Notes under the pieces: generated by a model | Told to the model about the DNA's origin: nothing | The model's input: only the letters and a program-made list of their open reading frames with translations | Database searches by the model: none | Source of the DNA: Seohaeicola_A nanhaiensis | GTDB lineage: Bacteria > Pseudomonadota > Alphaproteobacteria > Rhodobacterales > Rhodobacteraceae | NCBI RefSeq assembly: GCF_042654245.1 | Contig: NZ_JBHSGI010000026.1 | Location: 58,716 to 122,715, forward strand | DNA: 64,000 nucleotides | Reading direction: 5' to 3' | In this document: positions 16,076 through 24,848 of the stretch, in pieces | Layout of the letters: each line of letters starts with the position of its first letter | How positions within the stretch are numbered: the stretch's first letter is position 1 | Translations under genes and position numbers: made by a program

Positions 16076-17149
16076 TTATTTCTTAAACTGATCGAAGGGC
16101 CAGACCATCAGGTAGTCTCTGATGTTGCCGTAGAGTTTTCCCAATCCAAGCGGTTCGATCAGAAGGATAATGACGATCAGCGCGCCATAGACCGCATTTG
16201 GAATGTGAGCGAGAGTTTCCACGTTGACCTGCGTGCCAAGCCCGTTGCTCATCGCGACGACGAGACCGTTCACCAGACCGGGAACAAGAAGGATCATGGC
16301 AACACCGAAATAGGATCCGATAATACTGCCAAGACCGCCAACGATCACCATAGCAAGAACCTGGATTGAAACGGAGACTGAGAACTGCTCTGGCGCTGCA
16401 AGAAAGTAGAAGGTGGCGACAAGCAAGGCACCACTGACACCCGCAATGAAAGACGAGGTCGCGAAGGCCAGGATCTTGTAATAGAAACTGTTCACACCCA
16501 AGATCGCTGCGGCAAAGTCTTTTTCCCGCACGGCGACCAAGGCACGGCCAAGCGCGGTGCGTTTGAGGTTGAGCATGAAAATCGTCACCAGCACACACCA
16601 TCCGAAGACAACATAGTAATACCCGGTATCAGAAGTAATCTCCTGCCCGAGCAGCGCCAGCGTGGGCGCTTGAAGCGATGCGTGCGAGCCACCTGAAATC
16701 ATCGGCGAGTGGGTCAGAACCCAGTCCATCACGAATTGCATCGCAAGAGTCGTGAGTGCGAGATAGAGACCCTTGACCCGCAATGCGGCAAAGGCGAACA
16801 GGCTGCCGATCACAGATGACGTCAACCCGCCGATTATCAGGGCGAATTCCCATGGCACCCCGAAGCGCGCGGCGTGAATCGCCGAATACGCTCCGACCGC
16901 CATTACGGCAGCATAGCCCAGGTGAAGCTGGCCAGCCCAACCTGTCACCAGGTTCAGCCCAAGCGCGGCGGCCGTCCAGATCAGCCAAGGCAACATGTAA
17001 CTGTTCAGGTAGAGCGACGGTATGATGAACGGCGCAGCAAGACCCAACAGAAAAATAAATGCGGTCAGGTTACGGTCAGCAGGTACCTTGAAGATACGGC
17101 TATCCGAAACATAGTTCGCATGGTGGACTCCGGAAAGTCTATAAAGCAT
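16076..17149 (-). CDS. livM: branched-chain-type ABC transporter permease LivM
   Basis: A 357-residue inner-membrane permease with about ten hydrophobic segments (for example FIFLLGLAAPFIIPSLYL and LLVPGLVNGLVVAM). The GWAGQLHLGYAAVMAVGAY motif and the ReKDFAAAILGVN coupling segment are LivM features. The N-terminal 30 residues form a cytoplasmic extension. It lies 3 bases downstream of livH and 5 upstream of livF. It forms the transmembrane channel with LivH. Confidence 0.93.
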   Translation of the reverse strand: MLYRLSGVHHANYVSDSRIFKVPADRNLTAFIFLLGLAAPFIIPSLYLNSYMLPWLIWTAAALGLNLVTGWAGQLHLGYAAVMAVGAYSAIHAARFGVPWEFALIIGGLTSSVIGSLFAFAALRVKGLYLALTTLAMQFVMDWVLTHSPMISGGSHASLQAPTLALLGQEITSDTGYYYVVFGWCVLVTIFMLNLKRTALGRALVAVREKDFAAAILGVNSFYYKILAFATSSFIAGVSGALLVATFYFLAAPEQFSVSVSIQVLAMVIVGGLGSIIGSYFGVAMILLVPGLVNGLVVAMSNGLGTQVNVETLAHIPNAVYGALIVIILLIEPLGLGKLYGNIRDYLMVWPFDQFKK

Positions 17150-17152
17150 CTC

Positions 17153-18040
17153 TTACACCCTTTCGATGTCGTGACGGCCAAACAGTCCATGCGGACGGAT
17201 CATGACCGTCAGAATGAGCACGGCGGCGACGATGAGTTCGCGGCTGCCGCCTCCGACAAGCGGATCAAGAAATTCCGCGCCGACATTTTCGATCACACCC
17301 AGAATGATGCCAGCTACGACCGCGCCCAGAATGCTGTCGAGACCGCCCAAAACTGCGACAGTCAGACCTTTGAGAAGCAGAAGCGACAGAGCCTGATCGA
17401 CACCCTGAATCTCGCCCCAGATGACACCTGTCGCCACGGCCACCACAGACGCAAGGGCCCAGGACAGCCCGACACCGTGTTCGACCGAGATCCCGACCGA
17501 CCATGATGCCATGTAATCATCCGCGATCGCCCGCAATTTGATCCCGGTCCGGGTTCGAAAGAACACCATGAAAGCGACAAAGAGGGCAAGCGCAACGCCG
17601 GCTCCGACCAGATGGATGCGGCTGAGGAAGATGTCACCCAGGAACAACGGTTCATAGCTGACGCCCAGTTCCACCGAACGCGATGTCCCACCCCAGATCG
17701 CAAGCGTTGTGCCCCGCAGAAAGATGTCGAGGCCAAGTGTCATCATCAGGATCATGATGACCGGTCGGCCGGCGAGGCGCCGAAGCGCCACCCGCTCGAT
17801 GCCAAAACCCAAGCCGAACATGATAACTGCGGCAAGCGGAATGGCCAGCCACAATGGCAAACCCGCATCGTGCGACAAGGCAAGAACCACATAGGCTCCC
17901 ACCATCGTCAGCCCGCCCTGCGCCAGATTGGGCACAGAGGAGGCCTTGTAGATCAGCACGAGGCCGATGGCGAACAGCGCATACAACAGACCCGTCAGGG
18001 CTCCGTTGATCGCAAGTTCGGATAGAAAGACCCAATCCAT
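17153..18040 (-). CDS. livH: branched-chain-type ABC transporter permease LivH
   Basis: A 295-residue permease with LivH features: GALTGLLYALFAIGLVLIYKASSVPNLAQG at the N-terminus and the coupling segment RTRTGIKLRAIADDYMASWSVGI. Six to eight hydrophobic helices are visible. Its start follows the stop of the acyl-CoA synthetase gene with no gap (18041/18040), showing co-translation of ligase and permease. Confidence 0.93.
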   Translation of the reverse strand: MDWVFLSELAINGALTGLLYALFAIGLVLIYKASSVPNLAQGGLTMVGAYVVLALSHDAGLPLWLAIPLAAVIMFGLGFGIERVALRRLAGRPVIMILMMTLGLDIFLRGTTLAIWGGTSRSVELGVSYEPLFLGDIFLSRIHLVGAGVALALFVAFMVFFRTRTGIKLRAIADDYMASWSVGISVEHGVGLSWALASVVAVATGVIWGEIQGVDQALSLLLLKGLTVAVLGGLDSILGAVVAGIILGVIENVGAEFLDPLVGGGSRELIVAAVLILTVMIRPHGLFGRHDIERV

Positions 18041-19960
18041 TTATACCTCCCTAACGGGAAGGCTTCTTTCGACCTTCCCTACTTCCCCGGTCTCGTAAGT
18101 CACCTGCGCGCTTACATGGACCTCTTTTGTACCATCGTAGAGCGCCGCGATTACGTCGGCATAGCGCTCCTGCACGACCTTGCGTCGCAGTTTTCGGGTC
18201 CGCGTTATCTCACCATCGTCCGGGTCGAATTCCTTTGGAAGGCAGACAAAGCGCTTCAGGCGAAGCGGCTCGGTGACGACCTTGTTTACCCTTTCGAAAG
18301 CAGGGCGCAGCAGCGCGGCGACCTCGTCGCGTTGAGACAGATCGGAATAGGACACATAAGGAACTCCGTTCACTTCGGCCCAGTGTCCCACTGCCTCGAA
18401 ATCCATGCAGACCATGGCCGTCAATTCGTCCAGACCGGCACCGATAACAGCCGCATCCTTGATATACGGGCTGAACTTCAACCGGTTCTCGATGTAGTTT
18501 GGCACATAGCGCTCGCCTCCGGCCGTATGCATGACCTCGGAGACACGTCCCAGAACAACCAGTTGGCCGTCTTTCTCCAAGTAACCGGCATCGCCAGTAC
18601 GCAGCCACCCGTCCGTCAGGGCTTCGGCGGTCGCTTCGGGTTTGTTGAAATACCCTTCAAACACGCTTTCCGCGCGCAAGAGGATTTCACCGCTCTCGTC
18701 AATCTTTGCCTCGACACCCGGCACGGGCTTGCCGACGGTATGCAGGCGCACTTCGTTGGGGGCCTGCATCGCGGTGATCGCGCTGTTCTCTGTCTGGCCG
18801 TAAAACTGGCGCAGCTTGATCCCGAGGGCGCGGTAGAACACGAAGGTATCTTCGCCAATCGCCTCACCACCGGTAAACGCACTCCTCAGGCGGCTCATGC
18901 CAAATTGATCCTTGATCGGACCAAAAACCATCACCTCACCCAAAAGTCGGCCCAAAGGCTCTAGCAGCCCGCCGCTTTTACCATTCAGCTTGCGTGTCTC
19001 GGCGGCGATCGCCCGGTCCATGAAGAAATGGTAAAGCCATTTCTTGACCGGGGTCGAGTTCTCCATGCCCACCTGGATCGTCGTCAGCATTTGATCCCAG
19101 CTTCTCGGTGCCGCCAGATAGAATGTCGGAGCGATTTCGCGCATGTCGCGAACGACGGTTTCCTGACGTTCAGGCACGTTCACGGTGAACCGACAGAGCA
19201 GCGCCGCCGCGACGGTAATGGCGAAGTCGCCCACCCAGGCCATCGGCAGATAGGCGAGGATTTCCTCGTTTTCCTCGAATACACCCGCTGCATGCCCGTT
19301 CCTGGCCGCAGCAAGAACGTTCTTTTGACTCAGAACGATACCTTTCGGCTTTCCAGTGGTCCCTGACGAATGCAGGAAAATGGCCGGATCGCCGGGCTTT
19401 GCCCGACCAAAGAGCTCTTCGCGCAAGCCCGGGGTTTCATTAAGATCGTGCTGCCCGACTTCGATCAGGTGATCCCAGGACATCAGCCCTTCAACCTCAT
19501 AGAATCCGAGGCCTCGCGCTTCATCATAAATGATGTGGCTGATACCCTCAGCGCCCGCGCCCTTCAGTTCCAGGATCTTGTCGACCTGCTCCTGATCTTC
19601 GGCGATGGCCGCGACGATTTCGACTTCGCCAAGAAAGTGCCGAAGTTCTTCGAGTGTCGCGCCGGGATAAGCCGGCATTGCATATGCACCGAGCAACGAA
19701 ACAGCCAGCATGCCGCCATATAGCCGTGCACGGTTGTCGCCCAGGATAAGTACAGCCTTGCCCGGCCCTACGCCGATCTTTTCAAGTCCGGCCGCGCAGG
19801 CAAGCACCTCTTCGGCGTATTCCGCCCAAGTGGTTTCTTCCCAGATCCCGCGTTTCTTTTCGCGAAGCGCGATATCCTTTCCGTGGCGCGACGCGTTCCG
19901 CGCCAGAAGTGCACCAATCGTTTCGCCGCCCGAAGACATTTTCTCCGTCAAATCAGTCAT
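18041..19960 (-). CDS. AMP-dependent acyl-CoA synthetase/ligase
   Basis: A 639-residue ANL-superfamily ligase. The AMP-binding P-loop FLHSSGTTGKPKGIVLSQ (about residues 202-219), YGQTENSA and DGWLRTGDAGYLEKDG are all present. It activates a carboxylic acid with ATP and CoA. Within liv-type operons such ligases trap imported aromatic, alicyclic or side-chain acids as CoA thioesters. It overlaps the start of the livG stop region by 8 bases and abuts livH, so uptake and activation are co-expressed. Chain-length preference cannot be read from sequence. Confidence 0.93.
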   Translation of the reverse strand: MTDLTEKMSSGGETIGALLARNASRHGKDIALREKKRGIWEETTWAEYAEEVLACAAGLEKIGVGPGKAVLILGDNRARLYGGMLAVSLLGAYAMPAYPGATLEELRHFLGEVEIVAAIAEDQEQVDKILELKGAGAEGISHIIYDEARGLGFYEVEGLMSWDHLIEVGQHDLNETPGLREELFGRAKPGDPAIFLHSSGTTGKPKGIVLSQKNVLAAARNGHAAGVFEENEEILAYLPMAWVGDFAITVAAALLCRFTVNVPERQETVVRDMREIAPTFYLAAPRSWDQMLTTIQVGMENSTPVKKWLYHFFMDRAIAAETRKLNGKSGGLLEPLGRLLGEVMVFGPIKDQFGMSRLRSAFTGGEAIGEDTFVFYRALGIKLRQFYGQTENSAITAMQAPNEVRLHTVGKPVPGVEAKIDESGEILLRAESVFEGYFNKPEATAEALTDGWLRTGDAGYLEKDGQLVVLGRVSEVMHTAGGERYVPNYIENRLKFSPYIKDAAVIGAGLDELTAMVCMDFEAVGHWAEVNGVPYVSYSDLSQRDEVAALLRPAFERVNKVVTEPLRLKRFVCLPKEFDPDDGEITRTRKLRRKVVQERYADVIAALYDGTKEVHVSAQVTYETGEVGKVERSLPVREV

Positions 19961-20759
19961 GCGACCCTCCGATATATGCCTTGACGACCCGCGGGTCTTT
20001 TACAACGTCCTTCGGAATGCCGCTGGCGATCATTTCGCCATAATTCAACGCCAGCATCCGATCACAAATGCCAGTTATGACATCCATATGGTGCTCGATC
20101 AGGAGAACGCTGACGCCACGTTCGGCACGGGCATCCAGAATGAAGCGGGACATATACCCCTTCTCTTCCTGATTCATGCCCGCCATCGGCTCATCAAGGA
20201 TCAACATCTGCGGCTCTGCCACAAGTGCCCGTGCAAGCTCGACCCGCTTTTTCAGCCCGATCGGAAGACCGTCGACCAATTCATGCCGAATGCCTTCAAG
20301 CTGCAGAAACTCGATCACCTCCTCGACGATCTTGCGGTTCTCGATTTCTTCATGTCGTGCGGCCCACCAATAGAGCGCCGTGCGCAGGACGCCCGGTTTC
20401 AGGTGGATGTGCCGCCCGAGCAAGATGTTGTCGAGAACACTCATCCCGTTGAACAGGGCAAGGTTCTGGAACGTTCTGGCAACCCCGAGCTTGGCCACCT
20501 TGTGAGGAGCCATGCCCGTGATGTCGCGCCCGGCCAGCCGTACAGCCCCCACATTTGGCGGGTAAAACCCGGTGATAGCGTTCGTCAGTGTTGTCTTGCC
20601 ACTCCCATTCGGACCGACAAGCCCAAAGATTTCTCCCCGTTGAATAACGAGATCCACCCCCGTAACAGCGACGATGCCGCCAAACCGGCGTTCGATCCCG
20701 CTGCACTCGAGTATCGACCCGTCATCGGCGCCAGCTGAAATTTTGTTTTTCGTCGTCAT
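19953..20759 (-). CDS. livG: branched-chain-type ABC transporter ATP-binding protein LivG
   Basis: A 268-residue ATPase starting MTTKNKISAGADDGSILECS. Walker A is GPNGSGKTTLTNAITG, the signature/Walker B region is VELARALVAEPQMLILDEPM, and the LivG-specific insertion (LGRHIHLKPGVLRTALYWWA) is present. An in-frame ATG at 20849 would overlap the SDR gene by 52 bases; ATG 20759 with AGGATCT upstream leaves a normal 38-base gap. It pairs with LivF. Confidence 0.93.
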   Translation of the reverse strand: MTTKNKISAGADDGSILECSGIERRFGGIVAVTGVDLVIQRGEIFGLVGPNGSGKTTLTNAITGFYPPNVGAVRLAGRDITGMAPHKVAKLGVARTFQNLALFNGMSVLDNILLGRHIHLKPGVLRTALYWWAARHEEIENRKIVEEVIEFLQLEGIRHELVDGLPIGLKKRVELARALVAEPQMLILDEPMAGMNQEEKGYMSRFILDARAERGVSVLLIEHHMDVITGICDRMLALNYGEMIASGIPKDVVKDPRVVKAYIGGSHD

Positions 20760-20797
20760 GTAGATCCTATTGTCCCCACTAAGGTTCATGGCTTTCA

Positions 20798-21652
20798 TCA
20801 GGAAATCCGGAAGTAGTCCGGTCGCCCCGTTGGCCATGGATCTCCCCACAATTGTTGCCCACCGTCGATGTTCAGAACTTCGCCGGTTACAAATTTACCG
20901 GAATTGGCTGCCATATAGACAACGCCTTCAGCGACATCCCATTCGTCCCCGGCGTGCCGCATCGGATTGGAGTCCTGAAAGGTTGCGGCACCCTCTGCAG
21001 GATAATTCCCGAAACCGTTGCTTTCACAGCAACCCGGTGCCACGCAGTTCACGCGAATCCCATGCGGCGCCCACTCTACCGCGACCGATTTGGACAAGTA
21101 TATCACCCCTGCCCGCGCGGCACAGGTATGCGCGATGCCGGGCATGCCGCGCCAGATATCGGCCACGATGTTCACGATGGAACCCGGTTTCTTGCTCGCA
21201 ACCCAGTGGCGCGCGGTGGACTGCATCATCCACCAGGTTCCGTTGAGGTTGGTGTCTATAACGGCGTTCCAACCTTTCGAGGAAAAATCCAGCGCGGCCT
21301 GCGGAAACTGGCCCCCTGCATTGTTCACCAAAACGTCTATGGAACCGAATTCCTGATTTGTCTTGGCGACAAAATCCTCGACCTGTTCAGGGTCACGGAT
21401 GGTCATGGGCTTGGCGAGAACCCTGCCGCCAAAGCTCTCGAGGTACTCTTTGGCCGAGGCCAGCTTTTCCTCGTTGCGTCCATTGATCGCCAGATTGGCG
21501 CCCAGCTTGGCGAACAGAACCGCAATTGCCAGCCCCAATCCGCCACCTGCGCCGGTTACAACGACGTTTTTTCCCGCGAACAAATCTTGTGCGTAAACGG
21601 TTGTACGTTTTGACAGGTCCTCTCGCGAAGACCCGAACTGCGTCTCACTCAT
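20798..21652 (-). CDS. SDR-family oxidoreductase, 2,4-dienoyl-CoA reductase-like
   Basis: A 284-residue Rossmann protein: TGAGGGLGLAIAVLFAKLGA cofactor motif, DVLVNNAGGQFP, and AARAGVIYLSKSVAVEWAPH. The usual SDR Tyr of YxxxK is missing (HTCAARAG-VIYLSK), as in the 2,4-dienoyl-CoA reductase and peroxisomal enoyl-CoA reductase group. It may reduce double bonds during degradation of an unsaturated or branched substrate. ATG 21652 has GGAGGAGG upstream; it is the first gene after operator O4. Confidence 0.88.
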   Translation of the reverse strand: MSETQFGSSREDLSKRTTVYAQDLFAGKNVVVTGAGGGLGLAIAVLFAKLGANLAINGRNEEKLASAKEYLESFGGRVLAKPMTIRDPEQVEDFVAKTNQEFGSIDVLVNNAGGQFPQAALDFSSKGWNAVIDTNLNGTWWMMQSTARHWVASKKPGSIVNIVADIWRGMPGIAHTCAARAGVIYLSKSVAVEWAPHGIRVNCVAPGCCESNGFGNYPAEGAATFQDSNPMRHAGDEWDVAEGVVYMAANSGKFVTGEVLNIDGGQQLWGDPWPTGRPDYFRIS

Positions 21653-21695
21653 GACGCCTCCTCCCTTGTTCCCCGGTTGGGGCATTTTTCAATAT

Positions 21696-21711
21696 TCTAA
21701 CGTTCGTTAGA
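21696..21711. promoter_or_regulatory. operator O4 (TCTAACGTTCGTTAGA)
   Basis: Palindromic except the two central bases, 43 bases upstream of the SDR start codon at 21652. It is in position to control the long SDR-liv-ligase-binding protein-crotonase-etf operon. Confidence 0.75.
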
Positions 21712-21758
21712 AAAAAAACAAGCAGAGAATGTACACTCTCCCAGAACGTGACTCGCGG

Positions 21759-22925
21759 TCAGTAAGACTTTGGAAGTCCAAGCGCTTTTTCCGCTATGAA
21801 CGACAAAAGCATCTGTGGCGTCACCGGTACGATACGGAACAACAGTGCTTCCCGGACCAGCCGCTCCACGTGATATTCCTTGGCGTATCCGAATCCGCCA
21901 AAGGTGATCTGTGCGGCCTCGGTTGCCTCGACCGCGGCGTCGGCGGCCAAAAGCTTGGCTGCGTTCGCTTCGATGCCGCAAGGCTCTCCCGCATCGTAAA
22001 GGGCAGCGGCGTGCATCACCATGAGATTGGCCGATTCCACCCGCGCCCAAGCCTGAGCCAGCGGATGCTGAACGCCCTGATTCTGACCGATTGGCCGGTC
22101 GAAAACCACCCGTTCTTTGGCATATTGCGCTGCGCGTGCCAGAGCATTGCGGGCGATGCCGATACATTCGCCTGCCACCAGGATGCGTTCCGGGTTCAGC
22201 CCATGCAGGATTTGCCGGAAACCCTTGCCCTCTTCTCCGATCAGGTCTTCAGCCGGTATAGGCAGCCCGTCTATGAAAACCTCGTTCGAATCGACCGCCT
22301 TACGCCCCATCTTTTCGATCTCTCGCACATCAACGAAATCGCGGTTGAGATCGGTATAGAACAGGCTCAGCCCTTCGGTCGGGTTGATCACATCCTCAAG
22401 CCGCGTTGTTCTGGCCAAAAGTAACATTTTGTCCGCCACCTGCGCGGTCGAAATCCAGACCTTCTGCCCGTGCACTACATACCTATCTCCCTGTCGCACC
22501 GCCATGGTTTTCAGCTTGGTCGTATCCAGCCCGGTCGTCGGCTCGGTTACAGCGAAACAAGCTTTTTGATCGCCGGCGATCAGGGGGGGCAGCATACGCG
22601 CGCGCTGTTCATCGGTTCCGAACTTGACCACCGGGTTGAGCCCGAAAATGTTCATGTGGATGGCCGAGGCCCCGCTGGCGCCAGCCCCCGATTCGGCAAT
22701 CGCCTGCATCATGATGGTCGCTTCGGTGATCCCTAGACCAGAACCGCCGACGTCTTCCGGCATGGCAATACCAAGCCAGCCACCATCTGCCATCGCCCTG
22801 TGCAATTCATGCGGGAAACCCCCGTTCCGATCCCGGTCCAGCCAGAAGTCGTCATCGAACTGCGCACATATACGCAGGATCTGATCTCGAATTTCCTTTT
22901 GATCACCCGTCATCCGAAATGTCAT
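21759..22925 (-). CDS. acyl-CoA dehydrogenase family protein
   Basis: A 388-residue acyl-CoA dehydrogenase: KACFAVTEPTTGLDTTKLKT, KVWISTAQVADKMLLLARTT, and C-terminal QITFGGFGYAKEYHVERLVR followed by RIVPVTPQMLLSFIAE. The end lacks the YEGT motif, but GLNPERILVAGECIG offers the helix-G Glu. Its start overlaps the stop of the CaiB gene at 22922 by 4 bases, so the two are translated together. It oxidises a CoA thioester formed in this island. Confidence 0.9.
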   Translation of the reverse strand: MTFRMTGDQKEIRDQILRICAQFDDDFWLDRDRNGGFPHELHRAMADGGWLGIAMPEDVGGSGLGITEATIMMQAIAESGAGASGASAIHMNIFGLNPVVKFGTDEQRARMLPPLIAGDQKACFAVTEPTTGLDTTKLKTMAVRQGDRYVVHGQKVWISTAQVADKMLLLARTTRLEDVINPTEGLSLFYTDLNRDFVDVREIEKMGRKAVDSNEVFIDGLPIPAEDLIGEEGKGFRQILHGLNPERILVAGECIGIARNALARAAQYAKERVVFDRPIGQNQGVQHPLAQAWARVESANLMVMHAAALYDAGEPCGIEANAAKLLAADAAVEATEAAQITFGGFGYAKEYHVERLVREALLFRIVPVTPQMLLSFIAEKALGLPKSY

Positions 22926-24133
22926 TGTGTCTCGCTCCCATCCAAACCTACAAACCCCGCCTCACACAGGGCAGTGATCCGGTCATCGGCATATCCAAGA
23001 TTGCGCAGAATGCTTCGGCTGTCCGCGCCCGGCGGCCGCCCTAGCCAGCGCAACTCACCGGGGGTGGCGCTGAGATGCGGAATAGGTCCAATCACCTGCG
23101 TTTGCTCGCCCTCAACCGATACGATGTCGCCGCGATGACGTATCTGCTCATTCGTCATGATCTCCTCGACGCTCAGCACACGAGAGGCAACCGCATCATG
23201 GTGGGCAAACTCCGCCTCGACTTCCGCAAGCGTGTGTTGCGTGACGAAATCGTTTATGGCGTCGAAGACCACGGCCATATGCTGCGACATCTCGCCGAGA
23301 GTAGCGAACCGCGGATCATCGGCCAGCGCGTCTCCGCCGACCGCCCGCAACAGGCGTTGCGCTGTTTCTGCACTGCCAGCCGAAACGGTCACCCACACCC
23401 CATCAGAGGTTCGGAACATGCCCCCCGGCGCAAAATCCATCGGCTGGCGCAGCCCGTTGCGCCGCGGCGAGAGGTTCGCGCCCGTCAATGCGGGCACGGG
23501 ATAGTCCATCAGTCGAAGCAGCGCCTCGAACACCGCAAGATCGACGACCTGACCACGCGCAATCCCTTTTTCCCGGGCAAACAGCGCGATCATGATCCCC
23601 AAAGCACCCATCAACCCTGTCGTGCTGTCGGCCGCTGGAAATCCGGGGTGCATCGGTGGCCCGTCCGCAAAACCAGTCAGATGGGCGAGACCACTCATCG
23701 CCTCTGCCGCGCGCCCGAAAGCGGGCACGTCCCGCATCGGGCCGCCCTGACCGTAACCCGAAACGCGCAGAATAACCAGATCCGGGTTCCACTCATGCAG
23801 AGTTTCGGGCCCGATACCCGCACGTTCAAGCACGCCTGGCCGGAAATTTTCAACAAGTACGTCGGCGCTTTCAACCAGTCTGCGCAGGATGTCCCGTCCT
23901 TCGCCCGACTTCCAGTCGAGGCTCAGAATCTTCTTGTTGCGGCCAAGCGTCTTCCACCAGACGCCGACCCCGTCCCCGGCCTTGGGCCCGAGGTCGCGCA
24001 TCATGTCCGTTCGGTTGGGCGCCTCGATCTTGATGACGTCTGCCCCAAAATCAGAAAGCAGCGAGGTCGAGAGTGGTCCAGCAATAACATGACCGAGCTC
24101 GATGATTTTCAGCTGATGAAGTGGGGAGGTCAT
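22922..24133 (-). CDS. CaiB/BaiF CoA-transferase family protein
   Basis: A 403-residue family III CoA-transferase: IIELGHVIAGPLSTSLLSDFGADVIKIE, WWKTLGRNKKILSLDWK, LRVSGYGQGGPMRDVPAFGR. The position corresponding to the catalytic Asp reads PAFGRAAEAMSGL, where Gly appears in place of Asp, so activity should be questioned. It heads a two-gene minus-strand operon with an acyl-CoA dehydrogenase and has operator O5 19 bases before its ATG. Confidence 0.87.
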   Translation of the reverse strand: MTSPLHQLKIIELGHVIAGPLSTSLLSDFGADVIKIEAPNRTDMMRDLGPKAGDGVGVWWKTLGRNKKILSLDWKSGEGRDILRRLVESADVLVENFRPGVLERAGIGPETLHEWNPDLVILRVSGYGQGGPMRDVPAFGRAAEAMSGLAHLTGFADGPPMHPGFPAADSTTGLMGALGIMIALFAREKGIARGQVVDLAVFEALLRLMDYPVPALTGANLSPRRNGLRQPMDFAPGGMFRTSDGVWVTVSAGSAETAQRLLRAVGGDALADDPRFATLGEMSQHMAVVFDAINDFVTQHTLAEVEAEFAHHDAVASRVLSVEEIMTNEQIRHRGDIVSVEGEQTQVIGPIPHLSATPGELRWLGRPPGADSRSILRNLGYADDRITALCEAGFVGLDGSETQ

Positions 24134-24140
24134 ATGATCC

Positions 24141-24180
24141 CTTCGCTAATAATCTAACATCTGTTAGAATATTAGCGAAG
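24141..24180. promoter_or_regulatory. operator O5 inside a 40-base near-perfect palindrome
   Basis: TCTAACATCTGTTAGA (24153-24168) repeats the island operator. It is nested in a longer palindrome whose outer arms, CTTCGCTAAT and ATTAGCGAAG, pair exactly; of 20 arm positions only two mismatch. It lies in front of the CaiB gene starting at 24133, at the outer edge of the island. Confidence 0.8.
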
Positions 24181-24271
24181 ATGCGGACCAAGTTCAAGCC
24201 GTGAGTGCGATTCAAATGGCTCGGGAAAGGGTCAATAATTGCTGTCTTTGGGAGTGGGCAAAAGCTGGAGG

Positions 24272-24634
24272 TCAAGCGGCCCGCTTTGAGACGCCTAGCC
24301 TTCCGTCAAGCACGGCGCCCCGAGTGACGGCAACCCGACGCGCGCCCCGCGGTGACCATCTCATGCGCCGTCGCTTGCCCGTGCGGGTGTTGCCGATGTC
24401 ATCAACACAGCCTTCTGCCCGGGACGACGAAACTGCGAGGCCATTCCGGTGTCGATGGCCGTAGTCGACGAGCGCGTCGAAGTTGTTCGCAAGGTAGGAA
24501 TAGATTTCCTGGCACCGAGCTCTGACGCGCTTGGGTCTGGGTGGTCGCGTTGAAGTCTTTTGACATGGAATTCCGGCATCGAACACGACGAGGCGTGCCT
24601 TTTTGGTCATGATATGTTCTCGTATTTTGCCCAT
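24272..24634 (-). pseudogene. C-terminal remnant of an ISKra4-like transposase
   Basis: The minus-strand frame ends NTRTGKRRRMRWSPRGARRV followed by AVTRGAVLDGRL, with YLANNFDALVDYGHRHRNGL and SSSRAEGCVDDI before it: the C-terminal part of ISKra4-type transposases. No catalytic core precedes it. A diverged copy of its last 40 codons lies at 31613-31741. Interval 24181-24271 holds nothing I recognise. Confidence 0.6.
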
Positions 24635-24761
24635 GGGTTACCAAACGCGATAGCCCTGGGGTGACGGGGCTATGCGTGAATCTGGGTGATGGGATTTGAG
24701 GAGGCGGCGTATCGTGGCGGGTGTCTAGGCCAGCCAGAACCTCCAGAGGAGCGATACGCCT

Positions 24762-24848
24762 ATGACAGATGATACCACGATCATCCCCTTCCGCCAGCCT
24801 GGTTCAATCATTGATCCGCTGATCAAGCGGCAGTTTGAAGTTGGCTGA
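24762..24848 (+). pseudogene. N-terminal stub of a second IS256-family transposase
   Basis: ATG 24762 opens MTDDTTIIPFRQPGSIIDPL, the N-terminus of an IS256-type transposase different from the neighbour. It is broken after about 20 residues where the 3' end of the complete IS256 gene (stop at 24823) begins. Its leader (24690-24761) contains the inverted pair GGCGTATCG/CGATACGCC, probably an IS end. Confidence 0.6.
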
